A stretch of DNA of 64,000 nucleotides from a bacterium (GTDB lineage Bacteria > 4484-113 > JAFGCY01). Under the pieces are notes generated by a model, which worked only from the letters and a program-made list of their open reading frames with translations, was not told the DNA's origin and made no database searches. This document shows, one piece after another, positions 1 to 9,563 of the stretch (position 1 is the stretch's first letter; each line of letters starts with the position of its first letter). The stretch spans positions 35,395-99,394 of the forward strand of contig JAGRNT010000017.1 of the NCBI GenBank assembly GCA_020440605.1, written 5' to 3'. The translations under genes were made by a program, and so were the position numbers.

Positions 1-1016
1 GCGCCGAGACCGGCGTGATCAGCATGATTGACAGTGGACAGGCCGGACCGACCGTGATGCTGCGTGCGGACATTGATGCGCTGCCGATCACGGAGGAGAA
101 CACGCATGAGTATGTCTCGCAGAACGTGGGGCGGATGCATGCCTGCGGACATGACACCCATACCGCGATGCAGCTCGCCGTCAGCCGCCGGCTGAAGGAG
201 GAGGGCATTTCCCGCGGACGGATCAAGCTGCTGTATCAGCCCGGCGAGGAAGGGCACCACGGCGCACAGAAGATGATCGCTGACAACGCCCTGAAGGGGC
301 CGGGCGTGGATGTCTGCTACGGCCAGCACATCTGGGCCGGCTGCCCGACGGGCCAGATACAGATCAGTGCCGGTCCGGTGATGGCGGCGGTGGACACCGT
401 GCACATCGTGATCCACGGCAAGGGCACGCATGCGGCCTTCCCGCATGGTGGCAACGATCCGATCTACTGCGGGGCGCAGATCGTCACGGCGCTGCAGAGC
501 ATCGTCTCGCGCAACATCGACCCGCTCAAGAGCGCAGTGATCACGGTCAGCGAGTTCCACGCCGGCACCGCCCACAACATCATCCCGCCGTTTGCAAAGC
601 TGACCATGAGCGTGCGCGTATTCGAGCGCGATGTGCACCAGATCCTGAAGCGCCGGATCCACGAAGTGGTGAACGGCATCGCCGACAGTCTCGGTTGCAA
701 TGCCGACATCGACTACTCCCATGAGCAGGTGGCAACGGTCAACGACGCGCGCGTGGCGGAGCTGGTGCGTGAGGAGGCCATCGCCATCGTCGGCGCTGCC
801 AACGTGACTGATGACCAGCAGACGATGGGTGCCGAGGACTTCAGCGACTTCCTCGCCGAGGTGCCTGGGGCCTTCGCCTTCATTGGTGCAGCCAGCATCG
901 AGAAGGAGTGCATCTACCCGCACCACCATCCGAAGTTCAACATTGACGAGGATGCGATGGCCATCGGCAACGAGCTGATGTACCGCGTGGCCAAGAGGCT
1001 GCTCGCCGAGTACTAG
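1..1016 (+). CDS. M20D-family amidohydrolase (5' partial)
   Basis: This metal-dependent amidohydrolase resembles hippurate, IAA-amino-acid and N-acetyl-amino-acid hydrolases and cleaves an acyl or aryl group from an amino acid. The frame is open from base 3 and no start is in the window; a GTG at 15 is probably an internal valine, because the upstream codons (AETG) match the family. Visible motifs are LRADIDALPI, the metal site MHACGHD (about 135-155), the catalytic pair in QPGEEG, GTHAAFPH and MGAEDF near the C terminus, then PHHHPKF. Only the first 70-90 residues should be missing. The substrate cannot be read from the sequence. The DUF58 gene follows after 3 bases. Confidence 0.88.
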   Translation, partial: AETGVISMIDSGQAGPTVMLRADIDALPITEENTHEYVSQNVGRMHACGHDTHTAMQLAVSRRLKEEGISRGRIKLLYQPGEEGHHGAQKMIADNALKGPGVDVCYGQHIWAGCPTGQIQISAGPVMAAVDTVHIVIHGKGTHAAFPHGGNDPIYCGAQIVTALQSIVSRNIDPLKSAVITVSEFHAGTAHNIIPPFAKLTMSVRVFERDVHQILKRRIHEVVNGIADSLGCNADIDYSHEQVATVNDARVAELVREEAIAIVGAANVTDDQQTMGAEDFSDFLAEVPGAFAFIGAASIEKECIYPHHHPKFNIDEDAMAIGNELMYRVAKRLLAEY

Positions 1017-1019
1017 GCC

Positions 1020-2342
1020 GTGCTGAGTTTTCCCTCGCCGCGGATGGGGCAGGCCGGCCTGGTGCTGGTGCTGTTTTCGCTGCTGGGATACCTCTGGGCA
1101 CCGGCCTTCCTGATTGCCAGCGGACTGGCGCTGCTGCTGGCGATGCTCGCTCTGCTCGACCTGCTGTCCACCCGCAGCATGCTACGCGGCAGGCTCAGCG
1201 TGGAACGTGATTTTCCGCAGGCCGTGACCGTGGAGACACCGCGCAGCGGAATGCACCTGCTGCACAATTCCAGCCGGATCCCGGTGCGTTTCAGGATCCA
1301 CGAGGACAGCCTGCCGGAGTTCCGCAAGAGTCTGGCAACGGGCTGGGCCACGGCTGCGGCCGGGGAAAGCTGTGAGATCCCACTCGTGATCCGCAGCCTG
1401 GAGCGCGGCGAACGTGAGCTGGGCGGGATCGGACTGCGGGTGCTGGCCGGGCTGCAGCTCTGGATCACACAGATACGCATCGAGCCCGGACAGTCAGTCA
1501 GGGTCTATCCGCAGATCGAGGAACTGACCGGTGGCGACCTGTTCGCGCACCGCCGCCGCCTGTGGGGCATCGGCCAGCACCACAGCCGCAAGTTCGGGCG
1601 TGGGACGGATTTCGACCACCTGCGTGAATACACGCCGGATGACGAATACCGCGGCATCAACTGGAAGGCCACGGCCCGGCGCGGCCGTCCGGTTGTCAAC
1701 CAGTTCCAGGTTGACCAGAGCCGTGACCTGATGCTGCTTGTCGACTGCGGCCGGCTGATGCACACGGAGATCGGCGGACGCCCGCGGCTAGACCGTTATC
1801 TCGACGCCGCGGTGCAACTCGCCTATCTTGCGCTGTCCCAGAAGGATCGCGTGGGCCTGATGGCCTTCTCCAGTGAGACCCGGCGCTATGTGCCGCCCGC
1901 ACGGCGCCAGCGCCAGCTCGATGCAATCATCGAGGCCGTGTTTGACCTGCAGCCGGAGTTCGTGGAGAGCGACTATGCGCGGGTGCTGGCCATGCTTCGC
2001 TCACGCCACAGCAAGCGCGGGCTGGTGGTGCTGTTCACCGACCTCGTGGACAGCGTTTCCAGCCAGCGGGCAGTTGCCAACCTCAGCCGCCTGGCGCGCA
2101 CGCACCTGCCGATCATCGTGATCCTTGACGACCCGCAGATTGAGGAGATGGCCCGCAAGCGGACGGAGGGCAGCGATGATGCCTACATCAAGGCCAGTGC
2201 CGAGGTGCTGCTGCAGCAGAAGCGGCGCACGATCCAGGAGCTGCGCAGCCGTGGCTGCATGATTGTCAACGTGGCGGCGGAGAAGCTCAACGGAGCCGTG
2301 ATCAATCAGTACCTGCAGGTCAAGGCCCGCAATCTCATCTGA
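1020..2342 (+). CDS. DUF58 domain membrane protein
   Basis: This 440-residue protein has an N-terminal membrane hairpin (about residues 12-48) followed by the DUF58 core. The family signature FGRGTDFDHLREYTPDDEYR begins near residue 192, and a von Willebrand-like fold with LLVDCGR follows. DUF58 proteins usually sit with a MoxR AAA ATPase and VWA proteins; no MoxR gene is present here, although a VWA protein is encoded on the opposite strand at 2942. The GTG start lies 3 bases after the preceding stop, suggesting co-transcription. No clear Shine-Dalgarno is visible. The 3' end overlaps rdgB convergently by 8 bases. The molecular role is unknown. Confidence 0.85.
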   Translation: MLSFPSPRMGQAGLVLVLFSLLGYLWAPAFLIASGLALLLAMLALLDLLSTRSMLRGRLSVERDFPQAVTVETPRSGMHLLHNSSRIPVRFRIHEDSLPEFRKSLATGWATAAAGESCEIPLVIRSLERGERELGGIGLRVLAGLQLWITQIRIEPGQSVRVYPQIEELTGGDLFAHRRRLWGIGQHHSRKFGRGTDFDHLREYTPDDEYRGINWKATARRGRPVVNQFQVDQSRDLMLLVDCGRLMHTEIGGRPRLDRYLDAAVQLAYLALSQKDRVGLMAFSSETRRYVPPARRQRQLDAIIEAVFDLQPEFVESDYARVLAMLRSRHSKRGLVVLFTDLVDSVSSQRAVANLSRLARTHLPIIVILDDPQIEEMARKRTEGSDDAYIKASAEVLLQQKRRTIQELRSRGCMIVNVAAEKLNGAVINQYLQVKARNLI

Positions 2343-2937
2343 GCCCGAGGCTGTGCTGGCGCAGGTATTCAAAGGCCTGGGTCCAGGCCTGGTTGCGGTG
2401 GGACAGTTCATTCTTGCGGCTGCGGTCCAGTTCGGCGAAGCTGCGGCCGCTGGCCTGATCAATGAAGATCGGGTCATAGCCGAAGCCCTGGTTGCCACGC
2501 GGTTCCTCGGCGATCACCCCGGTCACGCTGCCACGCCAGCTCTCCACGAGCACACCGTTCACGGCGAGCGCGGTGTATGCCAGGAACTGCGCGCTGCGGT
2601 CACGCTGGCCGCTGAGCCGGTCCAGCACCATCCAGTTGCGTTCCACGTCCGTCTCTGCGATGCGTGCACTGTGCACCCCGGGCCAGCCCAGCAGCGAGAA
2701 GACCATCAGGCCGCTGTCCTCGCTGATCACCGCTGGGGCGATGCCGTGTTCGCGGCGCAGCCAGAGGCTGTACTTGACGGCCTTGATCACGGCATTTTCC
2801 TCGCAGGTAGTGCCGTTCTCCTCAATGTCCGGACAGCCTGGGAAGTCGGAGACGGGACGAAGTTCCAGGCCGCTGGCGGCAGGCAGCACCGCGATCTCGC
2901 GGACCTTGCCCTCGTTCCTGCTGGCGATGACGATCAC
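2335..2937 (-). CDS. rdgB: XTP/dITP diphosphatase (RdgB/HAM1)
   Basis: This house-cleaning pyrophosphatase hydrolyses non-canonical purine nucleotides such as dITP and XTP to monophosphates, keeping them out of DNA. It is 200 residues, the normal length. It shows the N-terminal SRNEGK motif for phosphate binding, EDSGL with the catalytic acid, the GNQGFGYDPIF substrate loop and the C-terminal K-x-x-x-SHR. It is the last gene of an operon with two FHA proteins, starting 4 bases after the VWA-FHA stop. Its end overlaps DUF58 on the other strand. Confidence 0.93.
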   Translation of the reverse strand: MIVIASRNEGKVREIAVLPAASGLELRPVSDFPGCPDIEENGTTCEENAVIKAVKYSLWLRREHGIAPAVISEDSGLMVFSLLGWPGVHSARIAETDVERNWMVLDRLSGQRDRSAQFLAYTALAVNGVLVESWRGSVTGVIAEEPRGNQGFGYDPIFIDQASGRSFAELDRSRKNELSHRNQAWTQAFEYLRQHSLGLR

Positions 2938-2941
2938 GGGG

Positions 2942-4780
2942 CTATTCTAACCGAAAGCGGCTGCTGCCAATCTGCAGGGTGTCCCCGCTCTTCAGCTGCT
3001 GAGCCATCCCGGGCTGCAGGCGGCTGCCGTTGACAGTTGTGCCGTTCGTGCTGCCACCGTCGACGATGTTAGCCGTGTCCTTCGTGAGTGTGATCACACA
3101 GTGCCGGCGGCTGGCCTGGCTCTCCTGGCTGAGCACGATGCTGCCTTCGCTGCGGCCGATGGCATTCTCACCTTCCGCAAGCTCAAAGCGCTGTCCGCTG
3201 CAGGCTCCCTCCGTACCGACGAGGGCCGTGGGGCGCTTGCCGGAAGCGCTGGGTACATTTCCACTAAGCATGTCCTGCTCTGTGATCTGCCCCAGTGGTT
3301 CATCACGGAAGTAGCGGGCTTCCTCAACGCGGCCTTCACCCTCGCGGTATTCCTTTTCCGTGAAAATGAAGCTGGAGGTGCCGAGCATGAAGGCATCACC
3401 CGTGCGCAGCAGCTTGCGGGCCAGCATGGCACCGCCGTAGAGGATCGGTGAATCCGGGTCAGTGACCTCCAGCAGATAACCGTCGTTGGTCTCGCGGATG
3501 CTGGCGTGGATCGGCAGCATGCCCGGGTCTCCGGCGACGCGCAACTGGCAGAGTTCGCTGGTACCGATGTCAATCCCTCTGGTGCCGATCACGTAGTCCT
3601 TGCCTTCCAGCGGCGTGATCTGCAGGGTGAGCCAGACCCGCCGCGAGATGCGGTAGATCGTGGCGATGATCAGCAGCACGAGCACCACGGCGATGGCGAT
3701 CAGGCCGGGGACGAGTGCCCGGCCCAGCGCCTGGGCCAGACCGGGGCTTCGGTAGCTGTACTGCCCCGGGATCGTGCTGCGCACATTGTTGAGGCTGACG
3801 TTGATGTCGGTCAGCTTGCCTTCGGCGGCAGCCTGGATGGAGGTGTATTCCAGCAGGTACTCATTCTGGATCTGGTTGAGGATGCTCTGGTAGACCTCGC
3901 CGAGATCACCGGCAGTCGGACTGTCAAAATGCAGACCGCCGGTCTTCTTGGCAAGCTGCTGCAGGGCAGAGCGGTTGACGAGTTCACCGAGTGCAAGTGT
4001 GTAGATGGAAAAGCCCTTGTTCTCGGCCATCGCCTCCGACTCGTAGACCTGCATCACGGTCTGCAGTGTCTCGAGGCTGTTCGTGTCCATGCCGTCAGAA
4101 AGCACGATCAGTGCCTTGCGAGCCTCCTGCTCGTCGTCAACGAGATCCTCGATGCCGATCTTCAGGCCGTCCCAGAGCGTGGTCTGGCCCCAGGCCGCGA
4201 GGAAGTCCAGTTCCTTCAGCAGCTGCTGGTGGTCGGAGGTCATGCGCACGGTGGAATAGGCGGCATCCGAGAAAGTCACGAGTCCCACGCGGTCATCGGG
4301 CTGGAGCTGAGCCACGAACTCGCGGATAGCCTCCTTCTCCATGTCCAGCGGAGAGGGGCCGGTCTGGCTGTTGTCACCGAGCATGCTGCCGCTGACATCC
4401 ACCACGAACATCACGGAAAGCGGCAGGTTCAGTTCATCACGGTTGGCAAAGCGTACTTCCCCGACGGACTGCTGGTTCTCCTCGATCACGAAGTCCTCAG
4501 GCAGCAGGGTGCGCACCGGTACTCCACCCTCATCGGCGACGGAGACGAAGGCCCGCACCGTGGGGAAGTCACTGAGCTCGATCTGGCTCACCCGCAGTTC
4601 GACATTCTCCTTGTACTGCAGGTGCGGGTCCGCATTGCGCCTGGAGCCACGCTGGCTGGGGGCGCCTTCATTCTCTTCCTTGGGGCTGGGCTGTTGTGTC
4701 GCCGGATCCTGGGCGCGCACAGCGGCCAGCGGAACGAGGAGCAGCAGGAGCAGTGGCAGCAGGCGCCTGAGGATGCGCAT
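2942..4780 (-). CDS. VWA and FHA domain membrane protein
   Basis: This 612-residue protein has a Sec signal peptide (1-23, leucine-rich) and an extracytoplasmic VWA domain with the metal site DVSGSM at 128-133. A single membrane helix spans about 354-377. Two cytoplasmic FHA-type modules follow: a degenerate one (about 385-475) and a canonical one (about 520-610) with ASRRH and DGGSTNG, which normally bind phosphothreonine. The layout suggests passing an extracytoplasmic adhesive or protein contact to a cytoplasmic phosphopeptide partner; no Ser/Thr kinase or PP2C is in the window. Its ATG overlaps the upstream gene's TGA by one base (TGATG), so translation is probably coupled. Confidence 0.85.
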   Translation of the reverse strand: MRILRRLLPLLLLLLVPLAAVRAQDPATQQPSPKEENEGAPSQRGSRRNADPHLQYKENVELRVSQIELSDFPTVRAFVSVADEGGVPVRTLLPEDFVIEENQQSVGEVRFANRDELNLPLSVMFVVDVSGSMLGDNSQTGPSPLDMEKEAIREFVAQLQPDDRVGLVTFSDAAYSTVRMTSDHQQLLKELDFLAAWGQTTLWDGLKIGIEDLVDDEQEARKALIVLSDGMDTNSLETLQTVMQVYESEAMAENKGFSIYTLALGELVNRSALQQLAKKTGGLHFDSPTAGDLGEVYQSILNQIQNEYLLEYTSIQAAAEGKLTDINVSLNNVRSTIPGQYSYRSPGLAQALGRALVPGLIAIAVVLVLLIIATIYRISRRVWLTLQITPLEGKDYVIGTRGIDIGTSELCQLRVAGDPGMLPIHASIRETNDGYLLEVTDPDSPILYGGAMLARKLLRTGDAFMLGTSSFIFTEKEYREGEGRVEEARYFRDEPLGQITEQDMLSGNVPSASGKRPTALVGTEGACSGQRFELAEGENAIGRSEGSIVLSQESQASRRHCVITLTKDTANIVDGGSTNGTTVNGSRLQPGMAQQLKSGDTLQIGSSRFRLE

Positions 4781-5679
4781 CAGGAGCGGCCCTCGACGCG
4801 GAACTGCGTGGTGCCGATGCGGATCACATCACCCGGCGCCAGAGCGGCGCTGTCAATCTTCGCATTGTTCAGGAAGGTGCCATTGGTGCTGCCACGATCG
4901 CTGAGTGTGGCCATACCCTGCTCGTCAACACTGATCCCGGCGTGGTTGCGGGAGACCTGGTTGTCCTTGTCCAGCAGGATCTCCGCATCGGCGCGACCGA
5001 TGCCGTGATCGCCGCTGCCGAGGGGATACTCCGTGCCCAGGTACAGCCCGCCGATGGCAACCAGTTTGGAGACCGGTGCCGGGCTGCGCTCCGGCTGAAT
5101 CGCCTCCGGGGCAGCGGCGGGCGAAGTGCTGGCTGCCGCGCCGATGGGCGTTGTGTCGATCGGGATCGGTTCGAGTTTCTCCGGTGTGCGTGGTCCAGCC
5201 GGGCTGGCCGGTGCCGTGGCCAGCACCTGATCCAGTTGTGCCTGGGCACCGGGAATGCGGCCGAGGTTCTGCTTGTCCCTGATCAGCCGGATCACCAGCA
5301 GGCTGAGCATCCCGAGACTGAGCAGCATTGCCAGCCAGAAGCCGAGCGTGATGATCTGCATCCCGGCCGGGCCTCCGGGCAGGGCCTTCAGGACAGGCCC
5401 ATCCTGGCGGAAGATCCAGCCGTAGCTGACGAAACCGCCAAGCAGCATGCAGAGACAGGAGAAGGCCCGTACATAGTGGTTGTCCACCACCTCCGCCGTG
5501 AGCATGATCAGCCATGCAGCGATCGGGAAGCAGATGATCGCAAAGGCGTCGATCAGACCCTGGCGGCCGAGCTTGGCCTGGGAGAGGGCCAGGTACTGCC
5601 AGGCGGTCAGTCCCACCCCGATGCCGCAGAGCGCAACGATGAAGCGCAGCAGCACCTTGTTGTAAAGGAAAAATACCAT
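4780..5679 (-). CDS. Polytopic membrane protein with C-terminal FHA domain
   Basis: Four predicted membrane helices (about 9-27, 45-65, 71-91, 107-133) are followed by an Ala/Pro-rich linker and a canonical FHA domain (about 208-296) with GIGR, SRNH and DRGSTNG. It is likely a membrane-anchored phosphothreonine reader working with the downstream VWA-FHA protein. I chose the ATG at 5679 because TATGAT lies exactly 7 bases upstream, the arrangement seen at many genes here. An in-frame ATG at 5691, adding four residues, is also possible; neither has a Shine-Dalgarno. The gene is divergent from the cyclase gene. Confidence 0.82.
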   Translation of the reverse strand: MVFFLYNKVLLRFIVALCGIGVGLTAWQYLALSQAKLGRQGLIDAFAIICFPIAAWLIMLTAEVVDNHYVRAFSCLCMLLGGFVSYGWIFRQDGPVLKALPGGPAGMQIITLGFWLAMLLSLGMLSLLVIRLIRDKQNLGRIPGAQAQLDQVLATAPASPAGPRTPEKLEPIPIDTTPIGAAASTSPAAAPEAIQPERSPAPVSKLVAIGGLYLGTEYPLGSGDHGIGRADAEILLDKDNQVSRNHAGISVDEQGMATLSDRGSTNGTFLNNAKIDSAALAPGDVIRIGTTQFRVEGRS

Positions 5680-5683
5680 CGTG

Positions 5684-5692
5684 ACTATCATA
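5684..5692 (-). promoter_or_regulatory. -10 box for FHA operon, apparently leaderless
   Basis: On the minus strand TATGAT ends 7 bases before the ATG at 5679, so transcription should begin at or next to the start codon. No -35 match is evident. Coordinates are approximate by a base or two. Confidence 0.45.
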
Positions 5693-5753
5693 ATTTATGA
5701 CCCCCGCGCAGGCTGTGAGGTTGCGCATCTGTGGGAAATCAGCGGATCTGGGC

Positions 5754-5762
5754 TGCTATGCT
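5754..5762 (+). promoter_or_regulatory. Extended -10 (TGCTATGCT) for the cyclase gene
   Basis: TGC-TATGCT lies 6 bases before the ATG at 5769, which puts the predicted transcript start at the start codon. This supports 5769 over the in-frame ATG at 5697. Confidence 0.5.
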
Positions 5763-5768
5763 TCTGTG

Positions 5769-6401
5769 ATGCTGATCGACATCAGCCGCACGCTGCGCGA
5801 GGACTGTGCCGGCTATCCCGGTGATCCGCCGTTGCAGTTGCAGCGTGACCCGGACGTGGACAGAGGTGGGGAATACAGCTTCACGCGGATCGGGATGCAT
5901 AGTCACTGCGGCACGCATCTTGATGCACCGCGGCATTTCATTCCCGGAGGAGCCTGCATCGGGGATTATCCGCTGGAGGCTTTCTGTCCGCTGGCCGAGG
6001 TGCTTGACTGCCGTGGTCTGCATGACATCACCGCTGAGCACTTGCGGGGGAGGCTGCAGCGGAATGACACCGCAGTACTTCTGCTGACGGATGCATCCGC
6101 ATATGACGAGCGGGAATATGTTGCCGGCCATCCCGGACTGACGGTGGATGCTGCACAGTTCCTGCTGACGCGGCAGGCCAGGCTGCTGGGGATCGATTAC
6201 CTGTCAGTGGAGCGTGACGGGGAAGGGGACTTCCCGGTTCACCGGTTACTCCTGGGAGCAGGCTTCCTGCTGCTGGAACACATCATTCTCAGGGATGTCG
6301 CGCCGGGCATCTACCGGCTGACCTGTCTGCCGCTCAAGCTGGACAATGCCGAGGCGGCTCCCTGCCGGGCCCTGCTCACAGCCGCAGATCCCGTACGCTG
6401 A
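5769..6401 (+). CDS. Cyclase family protein, KynB-like
   Basis: This 210-residue metal-dependent hydrolase belongs to the family of kynurenine formamidase KynB and related cyclases. It begins MLIDISRTL, the usual family start, and carries the metal motif HCGTHLDAPRHF. GIDYLSVERDG and a C-terminal IYRLTCLPLKL strand are also family-like. An upstream ATG at 5697 would add 24 residues with no family similarity. No kynurenine-pathway genes are nearby, so formamidase activity is only a possibility. The last 26 bases overlap the convergent membrane-protein gene. Confidence 0.82.
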   Translation: MLIDISRTLREDCAGYPGDPPLQLQRDPDVDRGGEYSFTRIGMHSHCGTHLDAPRHFIPGGACIGDYPLEAFCPLAEVLDCRGLHDITAEHLRGRLQRNDTAVLLLTDASAYDEREYVAGHPGLTVDAAQFLLTRQARLLGIDYLSVERDGEGDFPVHRLLLGAGFLLLEHIILRDVAPGIYRLTCLPLKLDNAEAAPCRALLTAADPVR

Positions 6402-7563
6402 TTTCCTTGTCACTGGGATCAACCGGGGATTCCGACTCAGAATCAGCGTCGTCATTCCTGCCGGCTGCGGTCAGTCCCGGCAGGAAGCCGAGAGCGAGGA
6501 CGATCAGACCGGCCAGCAACAGGGCGGCCAGCACGCGATAGAAACGGAAGGCCTGCACACGGTCCAGCGGGATGCCGAAGTCAGGGCTATAGAAGCCGGC
6601 GGGCTGGAACAGTGAGGCATACTCGCGTTGCCAGTTTCCCTCGAGCTGGCTGCGTTCCAGAAGTTCCAGACTGCTGTCGGAGAAGCGCAGTGCCGCACCA
6701 TCCGAATTGAGCAGAATCAGCTCAGGCTTGTCAGGATCATGCAGCAGAGCGCTGTCGAAACGGCGTTCCAGTGCGGCTGGCAATGCTGCCGTTGAGATTC
6801 GCCAGGCCTGCTGCTCCTCATCCTGTCCAGCCTCGATCCCGATGCAGTGCAGATAGCGCTGGTTGTCAGTGGTGATGAACAGCCGGCCATCCCGGTACTT
6901 CGGATCCAGCAGGGAATCAAGATAGCAGTGGGCATCCTTGAAGGGCAGGTACTGGTGACCGGGCAGCAGATGCACGATTGCTCTTGCTTCAATGGTCAGG
7001 AAGCGGATCGTGAGGTCTTCGATCGGTGGTTCCGGATAGCGCGTTTCCTTCAGGCTGCGGATATCCACCTCGCCATCGGCATTGAGCGGGACTCCTGTGT
7101 CCGTAACATCTCCGTCCGGCTTCTGGCCGCGCAGGCGCAGGGAGGAGCGGCGGATCTTCTCCAGGGTAAGCGAGCCGGGCTTGATGTCAAAGCCGACTCC
7201 CTCAGTGCGGTAGGTCGAGGATATCGAGGGATTGCTGTCGACATGTACTCCTGTGAACAGTTCGGCCTCGGCAAGTTCCGCGAATTCGCCTGCGGGTCCG
7301 TAGGTGTACTTGCTCATTCTGTCGACGTAGCCCCGGCGCTCGATCACCAGCTCCCGCTCCTCAGTGATGAAGGCGCGCTGGATCCCGAACTCACTGTTGG
7401 GGAACTCTGCGGATATGCGGTTTCGGCGGATCAGTCCCCAGGGTGTGAACAGGTTCCAGATGCAGAACATGATCAGCAGGATCGACCAGCCCCGCAGCCG
7501 GCTGAGACCGAGACGGCGCTGCCGGCCTTCGTTGTAGAAGCTCTCGGGCAGTTCCATGCTCAT
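6376..7563 (-). CDS. Hypothetical membrane protein with two helices
   Basis: I do not recognise this 395-residue protein. One membrane helix lies at about 24-43 and another at about 345-365. The region between, roughly 300 residues, is probably extracytoplasmic and mixed alpha/beta, and a short acidic tail follows. Its ATG overlaps the stop of the upstream kinase-like gene by 4 bases (ATGA), so the two are translationally coupled and may work together. Its 3' end overlaps the cyclase gene on the other strand. Confidence 0.7.
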   Translation of the reverse strand: MSMELPESFYNEGRQRRLGLSRLRGWSILLIMFCIWNLFTPWGLIRRNRISAEFPNSEFGIQRAFITEERELVIERRGYVDRMSKYTYGPAGEFAELAEAELFTGVHVDSNPSISSTYRTEGVGFDIKPGSLTLEKIRRSSLRLRGQKPDGDVTDTGVPLNADGEVDIRSLKETRYPEPPIEDLTIRFLTIEARAIVHLLPGHQYLPFKDAHCYLDSLLDPKYRDGRLFITTDNQRYLHCIGIEAGQDEEQQAWRISTAALPAALERRFDSALLHDPDKPELILLNSDGAALRFSDSSLELLERSQLEGNWQREYASLFQPAGFYSPDFGIPLDRVQAFRFYRVLAALLLAGLIVLALGFLPGLTAAGRNDDADSESESPVDPSDKEISVRDLRL

Positions 7564-8084
7564 GTGAAGAAGCAGTGCAGTACGAGACGGGCGGCATCAA
7601 GGATTGACAGCCGCGGATCGGTGAGCAGCAGGTCGGCATGCTGCCGGCTGGCGCTCGATTGCTTCCACATCCCGTACAGTCCTGTCCTCCCGTGCCTGCT
7701 GAGCAATGCGGCATAGCGCCGGTCAGCTTCAAGGCGTTGCCAGATTGCGTCGAAGGGCGGATCCAGCATCACAACATATGAGACCTCACCCAGGCTCTCG
7801 ACTGCCTCGAGGTAGTTGTCCGAGGCACAGTCCAGCGCCACCACTGTCTCCCGCCTGTAGGACAAGTCAGCCAGCAGTTTTGTTTCCACATCCTCCTGTT
7901 CTGGTTTGCGGCCGATCCTGGCAATCGTGTAGAGGTTGAGGCGGCTGCGGCGCTCGACCTCGTCATGGAAGTCCGCAAGCTGGCGGCGCATGCGGCGCGC
8001 GACGACCTGGGCCGTGCTGCTCTTCCCCGTGGCATGGAAGCCGCAGAAGGTGATGTTGTGCCGGGGGTTGGGTCGTCCGCTCAA
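7560..8084 (-). CDS. P-loop kinase, shikimate kinase fold, substrate unknown
   Basis: This 174-residue protein has the length and order of a shikimate kinase: Walker A GFHATGKSS near residue 15, an FHDEVERR segment, a LID-like region around LEADRRY, and a C-terminal QHADLLL strand. However, the shikimate-binding arginine after the D-E helix and the GGG loop are not conserved (the loop reads DCAS). It is probably not AroK and may phosphorylate another small molecule. The only sensible start is TTG at 8084, with TAGAAT 7 bases upstream. It overlaps the next membrane gene by 4 bases and lies just after the rpoD terminator. Confidence 0.7.
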   Translation of the reverse strand: MSGRPNPRHNITFCGFHATGKSSTAQVVARRMRRQLADFHDEVERRSRLNLYTIARIGRKPEQEDVETKLLADLSYRRETVVALDCASDNYLEAVESLGEVSYVVMLDPPFDAIWQRLEADRRYAALLSRHGRTGLYGMWKQSSASRQHADLLLTDPRLSILDAARLVLHCFFT

Positions 8085-8091
8085 GGCACTG

Positions 8092-8097
8092 ATTCTA
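8092..8097 (-). promoter_or_regulatory. -10 box for the kinase-like gene
   Basis: TAGAAT on the minus strand ends 7 bases before the TTG at 8084 and lies just downstream of the rpoD terminator, so the gene pair probably has its own promoter. Confidence 0.45.
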
Positions 8098-8100
8098 GCT

Positions 8101-8132
8101 CAAAAAAAATGGCCGCCCCCGTGGGGACGGCC
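8101..8132 (-). terminator. Intrinsic terminator of rpoD
   Basis: On the minus strand, GGCCGTCCC and GGGGCGGCC form a 9-10 bp stem with one G-U pair and a tight loop. A run of eight T follows directly. It lies 20 bases after the rpoD stop and separates it from the kinase-like gene. Confidence 0.9.
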
Positions 8133-8151
8133 GGCTGATTCAGGTCGGGGA

Positions 8152-9336
<1,185 letters not shown>

Positions 9337-9339
<3 letters not shown>

Positions 9340-9351
9340 TATATCTCCTCC
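9337..9351 (-). promoter_or_regulatory. Strong ribosome binding site deciding a TTG start for rpoD
   Basis: GGAGGAG is followed after ATATA by TTG. It is one of the strongest Shine-Dalgarno sequences in the window, paired with a weak start codon. Confidence 0.7.
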
Positions 9352-9539
9352 GTCCTGCAGTGGCAGGAATAGATCTGGATGCGCGCGCACGAATGTGACG
9401 CTGTTCCTCTTCTACGAATTCAATGCGACCCACCGGAAAATCCTGCTGGGGTTCATATCGTCTGTATAAGACAGGAGACTGTAACCCAGTGCTTCAACCC
9501 TACCCAGGAGATTTTCGTTTTCAAAAGCCCATTTAACCA

Positions 9540-9557
9540 GTCCCAAATGAATGGGAC
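9540..9557 (-). terminator. Possible hairpin after FAD oxidoreductase operon
   Basis: GTCCCA and TGGGAC form a perfect 6 bp stem with a 6-base loop, starting 6 bases after the stop at 9564. There is no clean T-run, so termination is uncertain. The rest of 9391-9539 should hold the rpoD promoter, but I see no convincing -35/-10 pair. Confidence 0.35.
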
Positions 9558-9563
9558 AGAACT

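Noticed and set aside
3506..5008. A 500-codon open frame on the plus strand opposite the VWA-FHA gene
   Set aside because: It has no family-like motifs, lies antisense to a protein with clear domains, and is a by-product of high G+C codon use.
7560..8084. aroK (shikimate kinase)
   Set aside because: The fold fits but the shikimate-binding arginine and the GGG loop are not conserved, so no gene symbol is given.
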